Source: Ceratotherium simum simum
Taxonomy: Eukaryota > Chordata > Mammalia > Perissodactyla > Rhinocerotidae
Direction: 5' to 3'
DNA: 64,000 nt
NCBI RefSeq assembly: GCF_000283155.1
Contig: NW_004454160.1
Location: forward strand, 9,540,508 to 9,604,507
Shown: one piece after another, positions 9,553-21,783 of the stretch
Layout: every line of letters starts with the position of its first letter
Position numbering within the stretch: the first letter of the stretch is position 1
The notes under the pieces: generated by a model
Seen by the model: the letters and a program-made list of their open reading frames with translations, nothing else
Databases searched by the model: none
Told to the model about the DNA's origin: nothing
Translations under genes and position numbers: made by a program

Positions 9553-12049
9553 AAATTACAAGGGAAATTATAAAATACTTAGAGATGAGTGAAAACAAAA
9601 CAAAACAAAAACATACCAAAACTTATATGACAGAGAAAAAAAGTGCTAAGTGGGAAATTTATAGCTACAAATGTTTACATTATTACAACGACCTAACTTT
9701 ACAATTTAAAGAACTACAAAAAAAAACAATGTAGACCCCAAACTAGCAAAAAAAATAAGAAAGCAAATAATAATGATTAGAGCAGAGATTAACAACACAG
9801 AGAACAGAAAACCAACAGAGAAAATCAATGAAACAAAAAGTTGGTTCCCTGGAAAGATCAACAAAATTGACAAACCTTTAGCTAGATGGACTAAAAAAAA
9901 GAAGATTCAAATTACTAAAATCAGAAACGAAAGTGGGATATTACTACTGATTCTACAGAAATAGAAAGGATTATAAGAGAGTACTATGAACACTTGTATG
10001 CCAACAAATTGGATAACCTATATGAAATGGATAAATTTCGAGAAACATAAAACCTACAAAGACCAAATCATGAAGAAATAGAAAATCTGAACAGACTGAA
10101 AAATAGTAAGGACATTGAATCACTAATCAAAAATCTCCCAACAAAGAAAAACCCTGGACCAGATGGTTTCATTGGTGAATCTACTAAACATTTAAAGAAC
10201 AACTAATACCATTCCTTCTCAGACTTTTCCAAAAATTGAAGAGGAGGATATATTTCCTGACTTATTCTATGGGGCCAGCATTACCCTTATACCAAAGAAA
10301 AAGACATTACAAGAAAACTACAGACCAATATCCCTTATGAACATTGATGCAAAAATCCTTAACAAAGCACTAGGAAACAGAATTTGACAGCATTTTTAAA
10401 GGATTAGACACCGTGAGCAAGTGGAATTTATTCCTGAATGCAAGGAAGGTTCAACATATGAAAATTGATCAATGTAATCACGTCAACAGAATAAAAGGGG
10501 AAAAAATCCCACATGATCATCTCAATTGATGCAGAAAAAGCATTTGACAAAATATAACACTCTTTCATGATAAAAACATTCAAAAAATATAAATAGAAGG
10601 AATTGACCTCCACATAATAAAAGCCATATACGAAAAACCTACAGTGAGCATTATACTCAATGGTGAAAGACTGAAAACATTTCCTCTGAGATCAGGAAGA
10701 AGGCAAGGATGCGTGTTTTCAACACTTCTATTCAACATAGTACTGGAAGTTCTAGCCAAAGAAATTAGGCAAGAAAAAGAAATAAAAGTCATCCAAATTG
10801 GAAAGCAAGAAGTAAAATAATATGTTTGCACATGATATGATCTAATATATAGAAAGCCTTAAAGATTCCACAAAAGAACTTAGAACTAATAAAAGAATTT
10901 AGCAAAGCAGCAAGATACATACTCAACATATGAAAATCAGTTGCATTTTTATACACCAACAGTGAACAATCTGAAAAGGAAATTACAGAAACAATTCCAT
11001 GTGCAATAGCATCAAAAAGAAGAAAATACATAAGAATTAACTTAGCCAAGGAGGTGAAAGACTTGTACAGTGAAAACTATAAAACATTGCTGAAAGCAAT
11101 GAAAGGAAACATCAATAAATGGAAACACATTCTATTTTCATGATTGGATGACTTTAATATTGTTCAAATGTCATTACTACTCAAAGCAATCTACAGATTC
11201 AGTGTAATCCCTAACAAAATTCTAATGACTTTTTTTTTTTTTGCACAAATAGAAAAACCTATCCTAAAATTCATGTAGAATTCCAAGGGACCCTGAATAG
11301 CCAAAAGAATCCTGAAAAATAAGAACAAAGCTGGAGAATTCATACTTCCTGATTTTGAAACTTACTACAAAGCTACAGTAATCAAAACAATGTGGTGATG
11401 GCATAAAGACAGATCTATAGACCAATAGAATAGAATAGAGAGCCCAGAAATAAACCCTCAAATATAGGGTCAAATGATTTTTGCCAAGGGTGCCAAGACA
11501 ATTCAATGGGGAAAGGTCAGTCTTTTCAACAAATGGTGATAGAAAAACAATATCCACTGCAAAAGAAAAAAGGTAGACCCTTTCCTAACACCATACACAA
11601 AAATTCAAATGTATCAAGGACCTAAATGTAAGACCTAAATCTAAATTTTTAGAAGAAAACAGGACAAAAGCTTCACAGCATTGGATTTGGCAATGATTTT
11701 TGGGATATGACACCAAAGACAGAGGTATCAAAAGAAAAAATAGACAAGTTAGACTTCTTGAAGATTAAAAAAATTGGTGCATCAAAATACACTATGAACA
11801 GAGTAAAAAGACAACCCACATCATGTTGGAAAATATTTGCAAATTGTTTATCTGATAAGGGATTAATATCCAGAATATAGAGAGAACTCCTAAAACTCAA
11901 CAACAAAAAACCAAATAGCTACATTTAAAAATGGGCAGAACAGGAATAGACTTAGCTCCAAAGGAGATATATGAATAGTCAATAAACACGTGAAAAAAAT
12001 GCTCAACAGTACTAATCATAGGGAAATGCAAATCAAAACTACAATGAGA

Positions 12050-12317
12050 GCTAGTCCTGATGGCCTAGTGGTTAAAATTTGGCGCTCACCATTTTGGCAG
12101 CCCGAGTTCACTTCCCAGTCATGGAACCACACCACCCATCTGTCAGTTGCCATGCTGTGGCAGTGGCTTGAATAGAATAACTAGAAGAACTTACAACTAG
12201 GATATACAACAATGCACTGGGGCTTCGAGGAGGGAAAAAAAAAAAGGAAGAAGATTGGCAACAAATGTTAGCTCAGGGTGAATCTTTCCCTGCAAAAGGA
12301 AAAAAAAAAAAAAAAAA
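12050..12317 (+). mobile_element. Older ERE-related SINE in L1 C
   Basis: Starts gctagtcctgatggcctagt; TGGCCTAGTGG is an exact box-A-type match. Later come 'gccatgctgtggcagtgg', 'aagaagattggcaacaaatg' and 'gttagctcagggtgaat', ending in a long A run. Flanking copies aaactacaatgaga (12036-12049) and aaactaccatgaga (12319-12332) differ at one base. It is more diverged than the ERE at 8742. Confidence 0.88.
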
Positions 12318-12880
12318 CAAACTACCATGAGATACCACCTCATACCCATTATGGTGGCTACTATCAAAAATACAGAAAACAGCAAGTGCTGATGAGGATG
12401 TGGAGAAATTGGGACCCATGTCATTGCACGATTGAAATAAAATAAATGAAATCTTGACATTTGCAAAAACATGGGTGGACCTTGAGGGTATTATGCTAAG
12501 TGAAATAAGTCAGACAGAGAAAGACAGATACCACATGATTTTATTTATATGTAGAATCTAAGAAACAAATAAAACAAAACCAGACTCGTAGATAGAACAG
12601 ATTGGTGGTTGCCAGAGGGGAGGGAGGTAGAGGGTGAGCCAAAATGGGTGAAGGGGATTAAGAAGTACAAGTATCCAGTTATAAATAAGTCTTGGGGAGG
12701 TAATGTACAGCATGGAGAATATAGTTAATAATACTGTATTAATTTTGTAAGGTAACAGATGGTAACTAGACTTATTGTGGTGACCATTTCAGAATGTATG
12801 CAAATGTCAAACCGCTTTGTTGTATACCTGAAACTAATATAATACTGTATATTAATTATACCTCAATAAAAAATGAATAA

Positions 12881-13116
12881 TTAAGAGCTAATGAATGAGA
12901 AAAATGGAATAATAAAAATTATTTAAGCCAAAAGGAGGGAAGGGGGCTGAAAAATTAACAGTATAAATGAGATAAATACAGAATATATCTATAATTCATA
13001 GATTTAAATGCAAATACAATGATAATTATAAATATGAATGATAAATTCTTTAAGTAAAAGGCAAACACTGCTACAACTCAGAAAGGCAAAATAACATGAT
13101 AAAAATCAGCAGACAT
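12881..13116 (+). mobile_element. Possible old L1 fragment between L1 C and L1 D
   Basis: AT-rich sequence with words resembling the start of old L1 ORF2 ('ccaaaaggagggaagg', 'catagatttaaatgcaaat', 'aagtaaaaggcaaacac'). No termini and no open frame. This is the best reading, but low-complexity intergenic sequence would look similar. Confidence 0.35.
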
Positions 13117-13610
13117 TTTCATTTTTATTGAGATATAATTTACATATAACATTAAGTTTAAAGTATACATGTTGATTTGATACATTTATATATTGCAATA
13201 TGCGTATCACCTTAGCATTAGCTAACACCTCTTTCACATCACATAAGAAATCTTCAGTGTGGTGAGAACAATTAAGATTTAGTGTCTTAGCAACTTTGAA
13301 GTTTATAATACAGTATTGTTGACTATAATCACTACACCATGCATTAGATTTCCAGAACTTATCTACTACTTTCAAGTTTGTACCCTTAAACAACAGCTCT
13401 CCAATTCCCTCACCCTTAACCCCTGGTAACCAACATTCTATTCTCTTTTTACAAGTTCAGCTTTTTAAGATTCCTCATGTAAGTGATATGCAGTATTTGT
13501 CTTTCTCTGGTCTGACTTATCTCACCTAGCAGAATATCATCAAGGTCCATCCATATTGTTGCAAGTGGCAGGATTTTCTCCTTTCTCATGTCTGAATAGT
13601 ATTCCATTGT

Positions 13611-13680
13611 GTGTATGTATATATATATATATATATATATATACATACACATATATAAAATATGATATATGTATATATCA
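13611..13680. repeat. TA microsatellite in L1 D
   Basis: A (TA)n run at about 13619-13642, flanked by gtgtgtatg and catacacata variants, expanded inside the ORF2 C-terminal region at the place where L1 copies read 'tatatatatatacaatgg'. Confidence 0.9.
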
Positions 13681-15733
13681 TTTCATATCTTCTTCATCCA
13701 TTCATCCATTGAGGGACACTTATGTTGTTTCCATATCATGGCTATTGTGAATAATGCTGCAATGAACGTAGGAGTACAGATATCTATTTGAGATACTGAC
13801 TTCATTTTCTTTGGATATATACCCAGAAGTGGGATTGCTGGATCATATGGTCATTCTATTTGTTTTTTTGAGGAACATCTATCCTGTTTTCCATAGTGGC
13901 TGTAACAATTTATACTCCCACCAATAGTGCACTAGGGTTCCCTTTTCTTCACATTTTTACCCTGGTTATTTCTTGTTTTCTATACGATACTCATTCTAAC
14001 AGGTGTGAGGTGGTATTTCATTGTATTTTTGATTTTTATTTTCCTGATGATCAGTGATGTTGAACATTTTTTCATATTGGCCATTTATATGTCTTCTTTG
14101 GAAAAATGTCTATTGAGTTATTCGGTCCATGTTTTGATCAGTTTTTTTTTTTTGTTATTGAGTTGTATGAATTCTTTATAATATTTTGGGTATTAAGCCC
14201 TTATCTGAAATACAGTTTGAAAATATTTTCTCTCGTTCTTTAGGTTTTCTTTTCATTTTGTTGATTGTTTCTTTTGCTGTGCAGCAGCTTTTGCGTTTGA
14301 TGTAGTCCCACTTGTTTATTTTTGCTTTTGTTGACTGTGCTTTTGATGTAATATCCAAAAAATCATTGCCAAGACTAATGTCAATGATCTTCATTCCTAT
14401 GTTTTCTTCTAAGAGTTTTACAGTATCAAGTCTTTTTTGTACATTTTTAATCCATTTCAAGTTAATTTTTGTGAGTGGTGTAAAATAGGTGTCCAATTTC
14501 ATTTTTCTGCATGTGGTTATCCAGTTTTCCCAGCACCAATTTTGGAGAGACTACCATTTCCCAATTGAGTGTTTGTGGATCCATTGTTAAATATTAGTTT
14601 ATCATATATGTGGGGGCTTATTTCTGGGCTCTCTATTCTCTTCCATTGGACTATGTGTCTATTTTTAGGTCAGTACCATACTATTTTAATTACTATAGCT
14701 TTGTACTATAGTTTGAAATCAGAGATTTTGATACCTCAAGGTTTTTTCTTTTTTTCTCAGGATTGCTTTGGATATTTGGGGTCTTTTGTGGTTCCATACA
14801 AACTTCAGGTTTTTTTTTTTCTATTTCTGTGAAAATTGCCATTAGAATTTTGATAGGGATTACATTGAATTTATACATGGTTTTCGGGGGTATGGACATT
14901 TTAACAACATTAATTCTTCCAATCTATGAACATGGGATGTTTCCATTTATTTGTGTTTTCTTCAATTTCTTTCATCAAAGTTTCTTGTTTTCATTGTACT
15001 GAATGTTCACTTCCTTGGTTAAATTTATTCCTAAGTATTTTACTTTCTTTCTATTGTGAATGGGATAGTTTTCTTTATTTCTTTTTCAGATATTTCATTG
15101 TGAGTATATAGAAACACAAATGATTTCAGCATGTTGATTTTATATCCTGCAACTTTCTGGAATTTATTAATTAGTCCCAACAGTTTTTTGGTTGATTCTT
15201 TATGATTTTCTATATAGAAAATCATATCTACAAATAATGATACTTTTACTTATTCCTTTCCAATTTGAATGTATTTTATTCCTTGATCTTTTCTAATTGC
15301 TCTAGCTAGAACTGCGAGTACTATGTTGAATAAAAGCGGTGAGAGTGGGCTCCCTTGTTTTGTTCCTGATCTTAGAGGAAAAGCTCTCATTCTTTTACCA
15401 TTGAGTTGGATGTTAGCTGTGAGATTGTCATATATGGCCTTTATTTTGTTGAGGTATGTTTCTTCTTTACCTAACCAATTCAGGGTTCTTATCATGAAAT
15501 AATGTATTCTCTCAAATGCTTTTTCTGCAAGTATTGAGATGATCATATGATTTTATATTATTAATGTGGTGTATCACATTAATTGATTTGCATATGTTGA
15601 ACCATCTTTGTATCCCAGGGATAAATCCCACTTGGTCATGGTGTATGATCCTTTTAATATGTTGTTGAATTCAGTTTGCTAATATTTTGTTGAGAATTTT
15701 TGCGTCTATATTCATCAAGGATATTGGCCTGTA

Positions 15734-15828
15734 GTTTTCTTTTCTTTTAGTGTCCTTATCTGGCTTTGGTATCAGGGTAAGTTTTCTTTTTTTTGTAGTG
15801 TCCTTATCTGGCTTTGGTATCAGGGTAA
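15734..15828. repeat. 47/48-bp tandem duplication in L1 D ORF2
   Basis: 15734-15780 and 15781-15828 both read gttttctttt ... then ccttatctggctttggtatc and end 'agggtaa'. They differ only in the T-rich part. Other L1 copies here have one copy, so this arose after insertion or in the source copy. Confidence 0.92.
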
Positions 15829-16081
15829 TGCTGGCCTTGTTTGGAAGTGATACCTCCTCTTCAATTTTTTGGAATAATTTGAGAAGGATTGGCATTAATT
15901 CTTCTATAAATATTTGATAGAATTCACCAGTGAAGCCATTTGGTCCTGGGCTTTTCATTATTGGGAGGTTTTTACTATTTATTCAATCTCCATTCCAGTT
16001 TGGGTCTGTTTAGATATTCTATTTCTTTATGATTTAATTTTGATAGGTTGAATGCTTCTAGGAATTTATTAATTTCTTTTA

Positions 16082-16308
16082 TTTATTTATTAAAAATTTT
16101 TTTATTGAGGTAACATTGGTTTATAATATTATATAAATTTCAGGTGTACATTATTATATTTCTATTTCTGTTCACCACCCAAAGACTAGTTACCATCCAT
16201 CACCATATACATGTGCCCACTCACCCCTTTCACTCTCCTCCCTGCCCCCTTCTCCTCTGGTAACCACCAATCTAATCCCTGTATCTAGGTGTTTGTTTGT
16301 TGTTGTTT
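16082..16308 (-). other. L1 E 3'UTR and tail
   Basis: Plus-strand text runs from 'ttattgaggtaacattggtt' through 'tttcaggtgtaca' and 'ggtaaccaccaatcta' to the ORF2 stop at 16309-16311. The same 3'UTR type occurs at 23597-23800, 30646-30870, 49391 and 63806, so these copies belong to one lineage. The tail has the form (TAAA)n. Confidence 0.88.
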
Positions 16309-18406
16309 TTATCTTCTATTTATGAGTGAGATCATGCAGTATTTGACTTTCTCCCTCTGACTTATTTCACTTAGCATAATACCCTCCAGGTCCATCCATG
16401 TTGTCGCAAATGGCAAGATTTCATCTTCTTTTATGGCTGAGTAGTAGTCCATTGTATATACATACCACATCTTCTTTATCCATTCATCCCTGGATGGGCA
16501 CTTAGATTGTCTCCAAGTCTTGGCTATTGTGAATAATGCCACAACGAGCATAGGGGTGCATATATCTTTACGCATTTGTATTTTCATGTTCTTTGGATAA
16601 ATACCCAGCAGTGAAATAGCTGGATAGTATGGAAGATCTATTCTTAATTTTTTGATGAATCTCCATACTGTTTTCCATAGTGGCTGCACCAGTTTGCAAT
16701 CCCACCAGCAGTGTATAAGAATTCCCTTTTCTCCACATACTCTCCAAAACTTGTTATTTCTTGTCTTGTTAATTATAGCCATTCTGACATCGTGCATTGA
16801 TTTTCATTAGTGATAGTAGCCTGTAATTTTCTTTTTTTCTGTTGTCCTTGTCTGGTTTTAGTATCAGGGTGTTTTTTTGGCTTCGTAGAATGAGTTAGGA
16901 AGCATTCTCTCCTCTTCAATTTTTTGGAAGAGTTTGAGAAGGATAGGTATTAAGTCTTCTTTGAATGTTTGGTAGAATTCACCAGGGAAGCTGTCTGGTC
17001 CCGGACTTTTATTTTTGGGGAGGTTTTTGATTACTGTTTCAATCTCCTTACTAGTGATTGGTCTATTCAAATTCTCTATTTCTTCTTGTTTCAGTTTTGG
17101 AAGGTTGTATGATTCTAAGAATTTATCCATTTCTTCTAGATTATCTAATTTGTTAGCATATAGCTTTTCATAGTATTCTCTTATAATCTTTTGTATTTCT
17201 CAAGTGTCTGTTATAATTTACCCTCTTTCTTTTCTGATTTTATTTATTTGAGCCTTCTCTCTTTTTTTCTTGGTGAGTCTAGTGAAAGTTTGTCAGTTTT
17301 GTTTATCTTTTCAAAGAACCAGCTCTTAGTTTCATTGATTTTTTCTATTTTTTTTTAGTCTCTATTCATTTATTTCTGCTCTGATTTTTATTATTTCCCT
17401 TCTTCTACTGATTTTGGGCTTTGTTTGTTCTTCTTTTTCCAGTTCCTTTAGGTGAACTGTTAGATTGTTTATTTGAAGTTTTTCTTGTTTGTTGAGGTAG
17501 GCATGTATTGCTATAAACTTTCCTCTTAGAACAACTTTTGCTGTATCCCATAAATTCTGGCATGTCGTATTGTCATTTTCATGTGTCTCCAGGTATTTTT
17601 TTTATTTCTCCTTTTATTTCTTCATTGATCCAGTTGTTGTTGAGTAGCATTTTACTTAATCTCCACATATTTTGGCTTTTCCATTTTTCTTCCTGTAGTT
17701 GATTTCTCATTTCATACCACTGTGATCAGAAAAGATGCTTTGTATTATTTCGGTCATCTTAAATTTATGGTGTCTTGTTTTGTGACCTAATATGTGATCT
17801 ATCCTTGAGAATGTTCCATGTGCATTCAAAAAGAATATATATTCTGTGGTTTTTGGATGAATGTTCTGTATATATTTACTAAGTCCATCTGGTCTTATGT
17901 GTCATTTAAGGCCAGTGTTTCCTTATTGATCTTCTGTTTGATTGATCTATCCATTGGTGTAAGTGGAGAGTTAAAGTCCCCTATTATTATTGTCTTGCTG
18001 TCTATTTCTCCTTTTATGTCTGTTAATAATTGCTTTATATATTTAGGTGCTCCCATTTTGTGTGCATAGATATCTACAAGTGTTATATCCTCTTGTTGGA
18101 TTGTTCCCTTTATCATTATGTAGTGCCCTTCTTTGTCTTTTGTTACAATTTTTGTTTTAAAGTCTATTTTGTTTGATATAAGTATTTCTACCTCAGCTCT
18201 TTCCATTGCAATTTGCATGGAGTATCTTTTTCCATGCCTTCACTTTCACTTTGTGAGTATCGTTAGGTCTGAAGTGTGTCTCTTGTATGTAGCATTAATA
18301 TGGGTCTTGTTTTTTAAATCTAATTAGCCACACTATGTCTTTAGATTGGAGCATTTAGTCCATTGACGTTTAAAGTAGCTACTGATAAGTATGTACTTAT
18401 TGCCAT
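16309..18406 (-). pseudogene. L1 E ORF2 with internal deletion
   Basis: ATG at 18404-18406 begins the endonuclease domain. An open part at 17895-18218 contains the GDFNSPLTPMDR motif of the catalytic core. 16864-17130 gives the RT start ([19 protein letters not shown]). Near 16790 the sense text passes from the RT segment ('atcactaatgaaaatc') straight into the C-terminus ('gtcagaatggctat'). The last 162 codons (16309-16797) are open and include [16 protein letters not shown]. The catalytic FADD lies in the missing part, and early stops add to the damage. Confidence 0.88.
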
Positions 18407-18920
18407 TTTGTTACTTTCTTCTGGGTGTTTTAGTATTTCTTCTCTGTTCCTTTCTTCTTTTCTTGCTCTCTTCCTTTGTGGTTTGATGGCTTTATTTAGT
18501 ATTATGTTTGGGTTCTTTTCTCTTAACTTTTTGTGTATTTATTATAGGCACCTGGTTTGTGATTACCATGAGGTTCATATATAATAACCTACGTATATAG
18601 CGATCTATATTAAGTTGATGGTCTCTTAAGTTTGACCTCTTTCTAAAAGCTCTACTATTTTACTCCCCTCCTCCCACATATTATGTTCTTGATATCATGT
18701 TTAACCTCTTTTTTTATGCATGTGTATCCATTATCCTCTTCTCTTGGAAATAGATAATTTTAGGACTTTTGTCTTTTGACCTTCATATTAGCTTCACAGG
18801 TGGTTGATCTGCTACCTTTACTGTATATTTGTCGTTACCAGTGATTTTAATTAATTTATTTATTTTTGGCAATTTTCTTATTTCTATTTGTGGTCTTTTC
18901 TTTTCCTCTTAAATAAGTCC
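18407..18920 (-). other. L1 E inter-ORF region
   Basis: About 510 bp between the ORF1 stop and the ORF2 start, much longer than the human L1 spacer. I see no conserved open frame. Similar long spacers occur in L1 G and L1 I, so this is a property of the lineage. Confidence 0.65.
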
Positions 18921-19799
18921 CTATAGCATTTCTTGTAAGGCTAGTTTATTGGTGATAGACTCCTTTAGCTTTTTCTTGTCTGCAAAACTCTTTATCTCTC
19001 CTTCCATTCTGAGTAATAACTTTGCCAGGTAGTGTATTCTTGGCTGTAGGCTTTTTCCTTTCAGCACTTTAAATATGTCATGCCACTCCCTTCTAGCCTG
19101 TAAGGTTTCTGCTGAGAAGTCAACTGATAGCCTTTTGAAATTGCCTTTGTATATAACTTGTTGCCTTTTTCTTGCAGCTTTTAGGATTCTCTCCTTATTT
19201 TTAATTCTTGACATTTTAATTATAATGTGTCTTGGTGTGAGCCTCTTTGGGTTTATCTGTTTTGAGGCTCTCTGTGCTTCCTGTACCTGGATGTCTGTTT
19301 CCTTCCTTAGGTTAGGAAAGTTTTCAGCTATTATTTCTTCAAATAGATTCTCTGCCCCTTTGTCTCTCTTCTCCTTCTGGGACACCTATAATATGCATTT
19401 TAGTGCACTTGATGTTGTCCCAGAGTCCCTTAGACTGTCTTCATTCTTTTTAATTCTTTTTTCTTTTATCTGTTCAGCTTGGGTGGTTTCTTCTAGTCTT
19501 CCATCCAGCTCACTGACCTGTTCTTCTGTATCATCTACTCTGCTATTGATTCTCTCTAGTGAATTTTTCATTTCCATTATTGTATTCTTCATTTCATATT
19601 GGTTCTGTTTCATATTTTCCAGTTCTTCATTGAAGTTCTCACTAAATTCACCCATTCTTCTCCCAAGATCAGTGAGCATCATATGACTGTTAGTTTGTCC
19701 TCTTTATCAGGTAGATTGGTTATCTCTGTTTCATTTAGTTCTTTGTCTGAGGATTTGTCCTGTTCCCTTATTTGGAAAAATATTTCCTTGTCTCCTCAT
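18921..19799 (-). pseudogene. L1 E ORF1 (RNA-binding chaperone), frameshifted
   Basis: The sense ATG at 19797-19799 starts an N-terminus in a different frame. A one-base loss near 19682 shifts into the frame 19386-19682 (98 codons), a heptad-rich coiled coil containing ERINSRVDDTEEQVSELDGR. A TAG at 19386-19388 ends it. The frame 18921-19385 (154 codons) carries the RRM and C-terminal domain: KGAENLFEEIIAENFPNL, then SADFSAETLQARREWHDI-like text. Length fits about 290 codons. It no longer encodes one protein. Confidence 0.9.
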
Positions 19800-21380
19800 T
19801 TTACCTCTTTCTCTTTGCTTATTTTTATGTATTAGGTAGAGAAGCTACATCTTCTGATCTTGGAGAGGTGGTCTTATGTAAGAGAGGCCTTATGAGTCCC
19901 AGCAGTGTGCTTCTCTGTCATCACCAGTTCCAAATGTTCCAGGAGTGTCTTCTGTGTGGGCTATGTGTGTCCTTGGTTGCTCTTGCTGCAGGTGCATGGG
20001 GAGGCTAGGCCGTCCCCCTGGATGGCTGGTTGTAATGCTCAGATGTGTGTGGCTGCTGCGTACCTTTCAGTCACTTTATCGGGTGTGGGGAGCCCCCGCA
20101 GAGTTGGCTGCAAGGTCTAATAGCACATTCCTGCTGCAGTTTCTCTGTTAAGTGAGTAGGCCCCCAGTGTGGCTGGTTGCTAGGCTAGGGCTTACAACTG
20201 TGGTAGGCTTCCAGCCTGCAAGGCTGTTGTCAGCTCTCTCAGTAGTGAAGCTGGGGGGGGGGGGCAGTGCCAGGTGTGTTAGCACACAATTGTTTCAGTC
20301 ATGGGAAGGTGGGTCTGATCCCCTATGTGGCTCTTTGAGAAGGACAAATCTGCTGCAGCTGACAAGCACCACCACCCACAGGCCCACACACTCCTTTAAT
20401 GCAGTCCTGCCCTGTGTGCATGCCCCGACCCACTGAAGTGGATCCACTCACCCTGCTGCAGAGGCCCCACATACTCCAACAATGTAGGCCCAACCCTCAC
20501 ATACACCCTGTCCCTCACACATGCCCTGCCCCACAGTGGTGGACCCACTCTCCCTGCTGCAGAGGTTCCACTCACCCCACCTATGTGGGCCCACAAGTTG
20601 CCCAAGGGCTTGCTGTTGGGTGAGGCCAGTCCCTAGGGCAGGCTGTCTGCCCTGGCAAAGCTGAATTAAATCAGTGCTCTAGTGGGTGGGGCAGACCCCT
20701 TCACTAACAGGCCAGGGGAAGAATTCCAATGGTGTCTGCCAGCATCTGTGTTAGCACACTTGTACTAGGTTGCAATAATGGCTGATGCAAATGTCTCAGT
20801 GCCTGGGAAGATGGTCCCAGGCTGGGGAGGTCTTGCCTCTCACTGAGATGTGCCCAGAGCCTATCAAGTGGGTGTCTTTTCGCCAAAGGTCTGTGCACCT
20901 TTCTACCTGGTGATTTAAGGTTACTTTCTGAAATGGGTGAATTTGTGCATGGTCCCTTTAAGAGCAGGCTGCTTCTTTCCCCCTTATGTTTGATAGCTTT
21001 TCTCGGGTATTCTCCCTTGTTGTTAATAGCCAGCAAAGCCAGATATTATGACACTCATCTCAGTTGTGCTGAGTCCAAAAGCTGCTTATTGTGGCAAAAC
21101 TCTCCCACTCAAATCCCCTGCTCCTCCAGGGAATGCTTTTACCTTAAGATTGCTCCCAGCCGTAAAGCACTGTGGCTAGAATGTGGCTTTTTCCTCTCCA
21201 AAAAGGAATTTCTGCCTCTTCCCTCTTAGTCAGCACTGTCCCTTGTTGTAGGGGTTCTTTTTACCCAGTTTTCAGTTCTCTCTCAGGGGTAATTTTCCAA
21301 GGGTAGTTGTAAATTTGTTGTGTTCAAGGGAGGAGGTGAGTTTAGAGTCCTCCTATGCCACCATCTTCACAGCAATCTCT
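19800..21380 (-). promoter_or_regulatory. L1 E 5'UTR (internal promoter region)
   Basis: About 1.6 kb and clearly more GC-rich than the surroundings from 19900 to 21000, as expected for an L1 5'UTR carrying the internal promoter. It contains a 12-G run (20253-20264) and a two-copy repeat with a 101-bp offset (20439 and 20540, both around 'ctccctgctgcagagg'-like text). Short open frames here overlap in all phases and are not genes. The 5' edge is sense gctgtgaagatggtggc. Confidence 0.8.
20253..20264. repeat. 12-base G homopolymer in L1 E 5'UTR
   Basis: An uninterrupted run of twelve G on the plus strand (poly-C in L1 sense), followed by cagtgcc. Likely length-variable. Confidence 0.95.
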
Positions 21381-21394
21381 ATTCATTTCTTTTA

Positions 21395-21783
21395 AATTAT
21401 CCAGTGTTTGGCATAATTGTTCATAGTAGTCTCTTATGGTCCATTTTATCTGTGTTATCAGTTCTAATGTCTCTTCTTTCATTTCCAATTTTATTTGAGT
21501 GTTCTCTCTTTTTGTCTTAGTCCAGCTAAGGTTTTGTCAGTTTTATCTTTTCAAAAAACCAACTCAGTTCTGTTTTTTTCCCTATAGCTTTACTATTTTC
21601 TATTTTGATTATTTTTACTCTAATCTTTGTTATTTTCTTCTTTCTAACTTTGGGTTTGGTTTATTTCTCTTTTTCTAGTTGCTTGATGTATAAAGTTAGG
21701 TAGTTTATTTAAGATCTTTCTTCTTTTTTAACGTACGCATTTATCACTATGAACTTCCCTCTTATTTCTGCTTCTGCTGCATC
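21395..21783 (-). pseudogene. L1 D ORF2, upstream part resumed after L1 E
   Basis: Reads 'aaattatccagtgtttggca', corresponding to 17130-17160 of L1 E, so L1 D ORF2 continues here from 16081. It covers the linker between endonuclease and RT and ends at 'gctgcatcc' near 21783. No open frame survives. Confidence 0.82.

Larger units (their letters stand above)
8633..12560 (+). pseudogene. L1 C ORF2 remnant
   Basis: Normally this protein nicks DNA and reverse-transcribes L1 RNA. Segments seen: post-endonuclease region 8633-8741 and 9557-9960, RT start near 10140 (PGPDG..GE motif), RT core 10680-10840 and the C-terminal region to about 12560. The catalytic FADD is F-A-H-D here (10825-10836), followed two codons later by a stop. 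The EREs, the LTR and an internal deletion near 12432 break it further. Confidence 0.75.
8633..12880 (+). mobile_element. L1 C: 5'-truncated LINE-1 with three nested insertions
   Basis: Sense-oriented L1 starting near the end of the endonuclease domain ('tttgaccacaattgg', the SDHN-type motif) and running through RT, the C-terminal part and a 3'UTR to 'tatacctcaataaaaaatgaa' at about 12880. It holds an ERE (8742-8952), a solo LTR (8997-9552) and another ERE (12050-12317). Near 12432 several hundred bases of the ORF2 C-terminal region are missing. Frames are broken throughout. Confidence 0.85.
13449..16081 (-). pseudogene. L1 D ORF2 remnant, RT and C-terminal part
   Basis: Several open stretches line up as one broken ORF2: C-terminal 13449-13652 and 14176-14502, post-RT 15040-15225, RT core 15250-15546 ([20 protein letters not shown]) and RT start 15671-15958 ([13 protein letters not shown]). 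At about 15223-15234 the catalytic motif reads F-V-D-M, so one aspartate of the usual FADD is lost. A 47/48-bp tandem duplication at 15734-15828 repeats part of the LIPKPDKDT stretch. Confidence 0.8.
16082..21380 (-). mobile_element. L1 E: LINE-1 with both ends and internal ORF2 deletion
   Basis: Complete at both ends. The tail is at 16082-16110 and the 5' end near 21380 (sense agagattgctgtgaagatgg). It is flanked by attaatttctttta (16068-16081) and attcatttctttta (21381-21394), 13 of 14 identical, inside L1 D. Order on the minus strand: 5'UTR, ORF1, long inter-ORF, ORF2 endonuclease and early RT, then a junction at about 16785-16800 directly to the ORF2 C-terminus and 3'UTR. About 5.3 kb; most of RT is missing. 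Confidence 0.93.

Noticed and set aside
19075..19686. 203-codon plus-strand open frame
   Set aside because: It is the antisense of L1 E ORF1, whose minus-strand product is recognisable. The hydrophobic composition comes from reading A-rich coding DNA backwards.
20000..20650. Possible CpG island or host promoter
   Set aside because: It is GC-rich but CpG-poor (mostly TG/CA) and lies inside the L1 E 5'UTR bracketed by the element's duplication.
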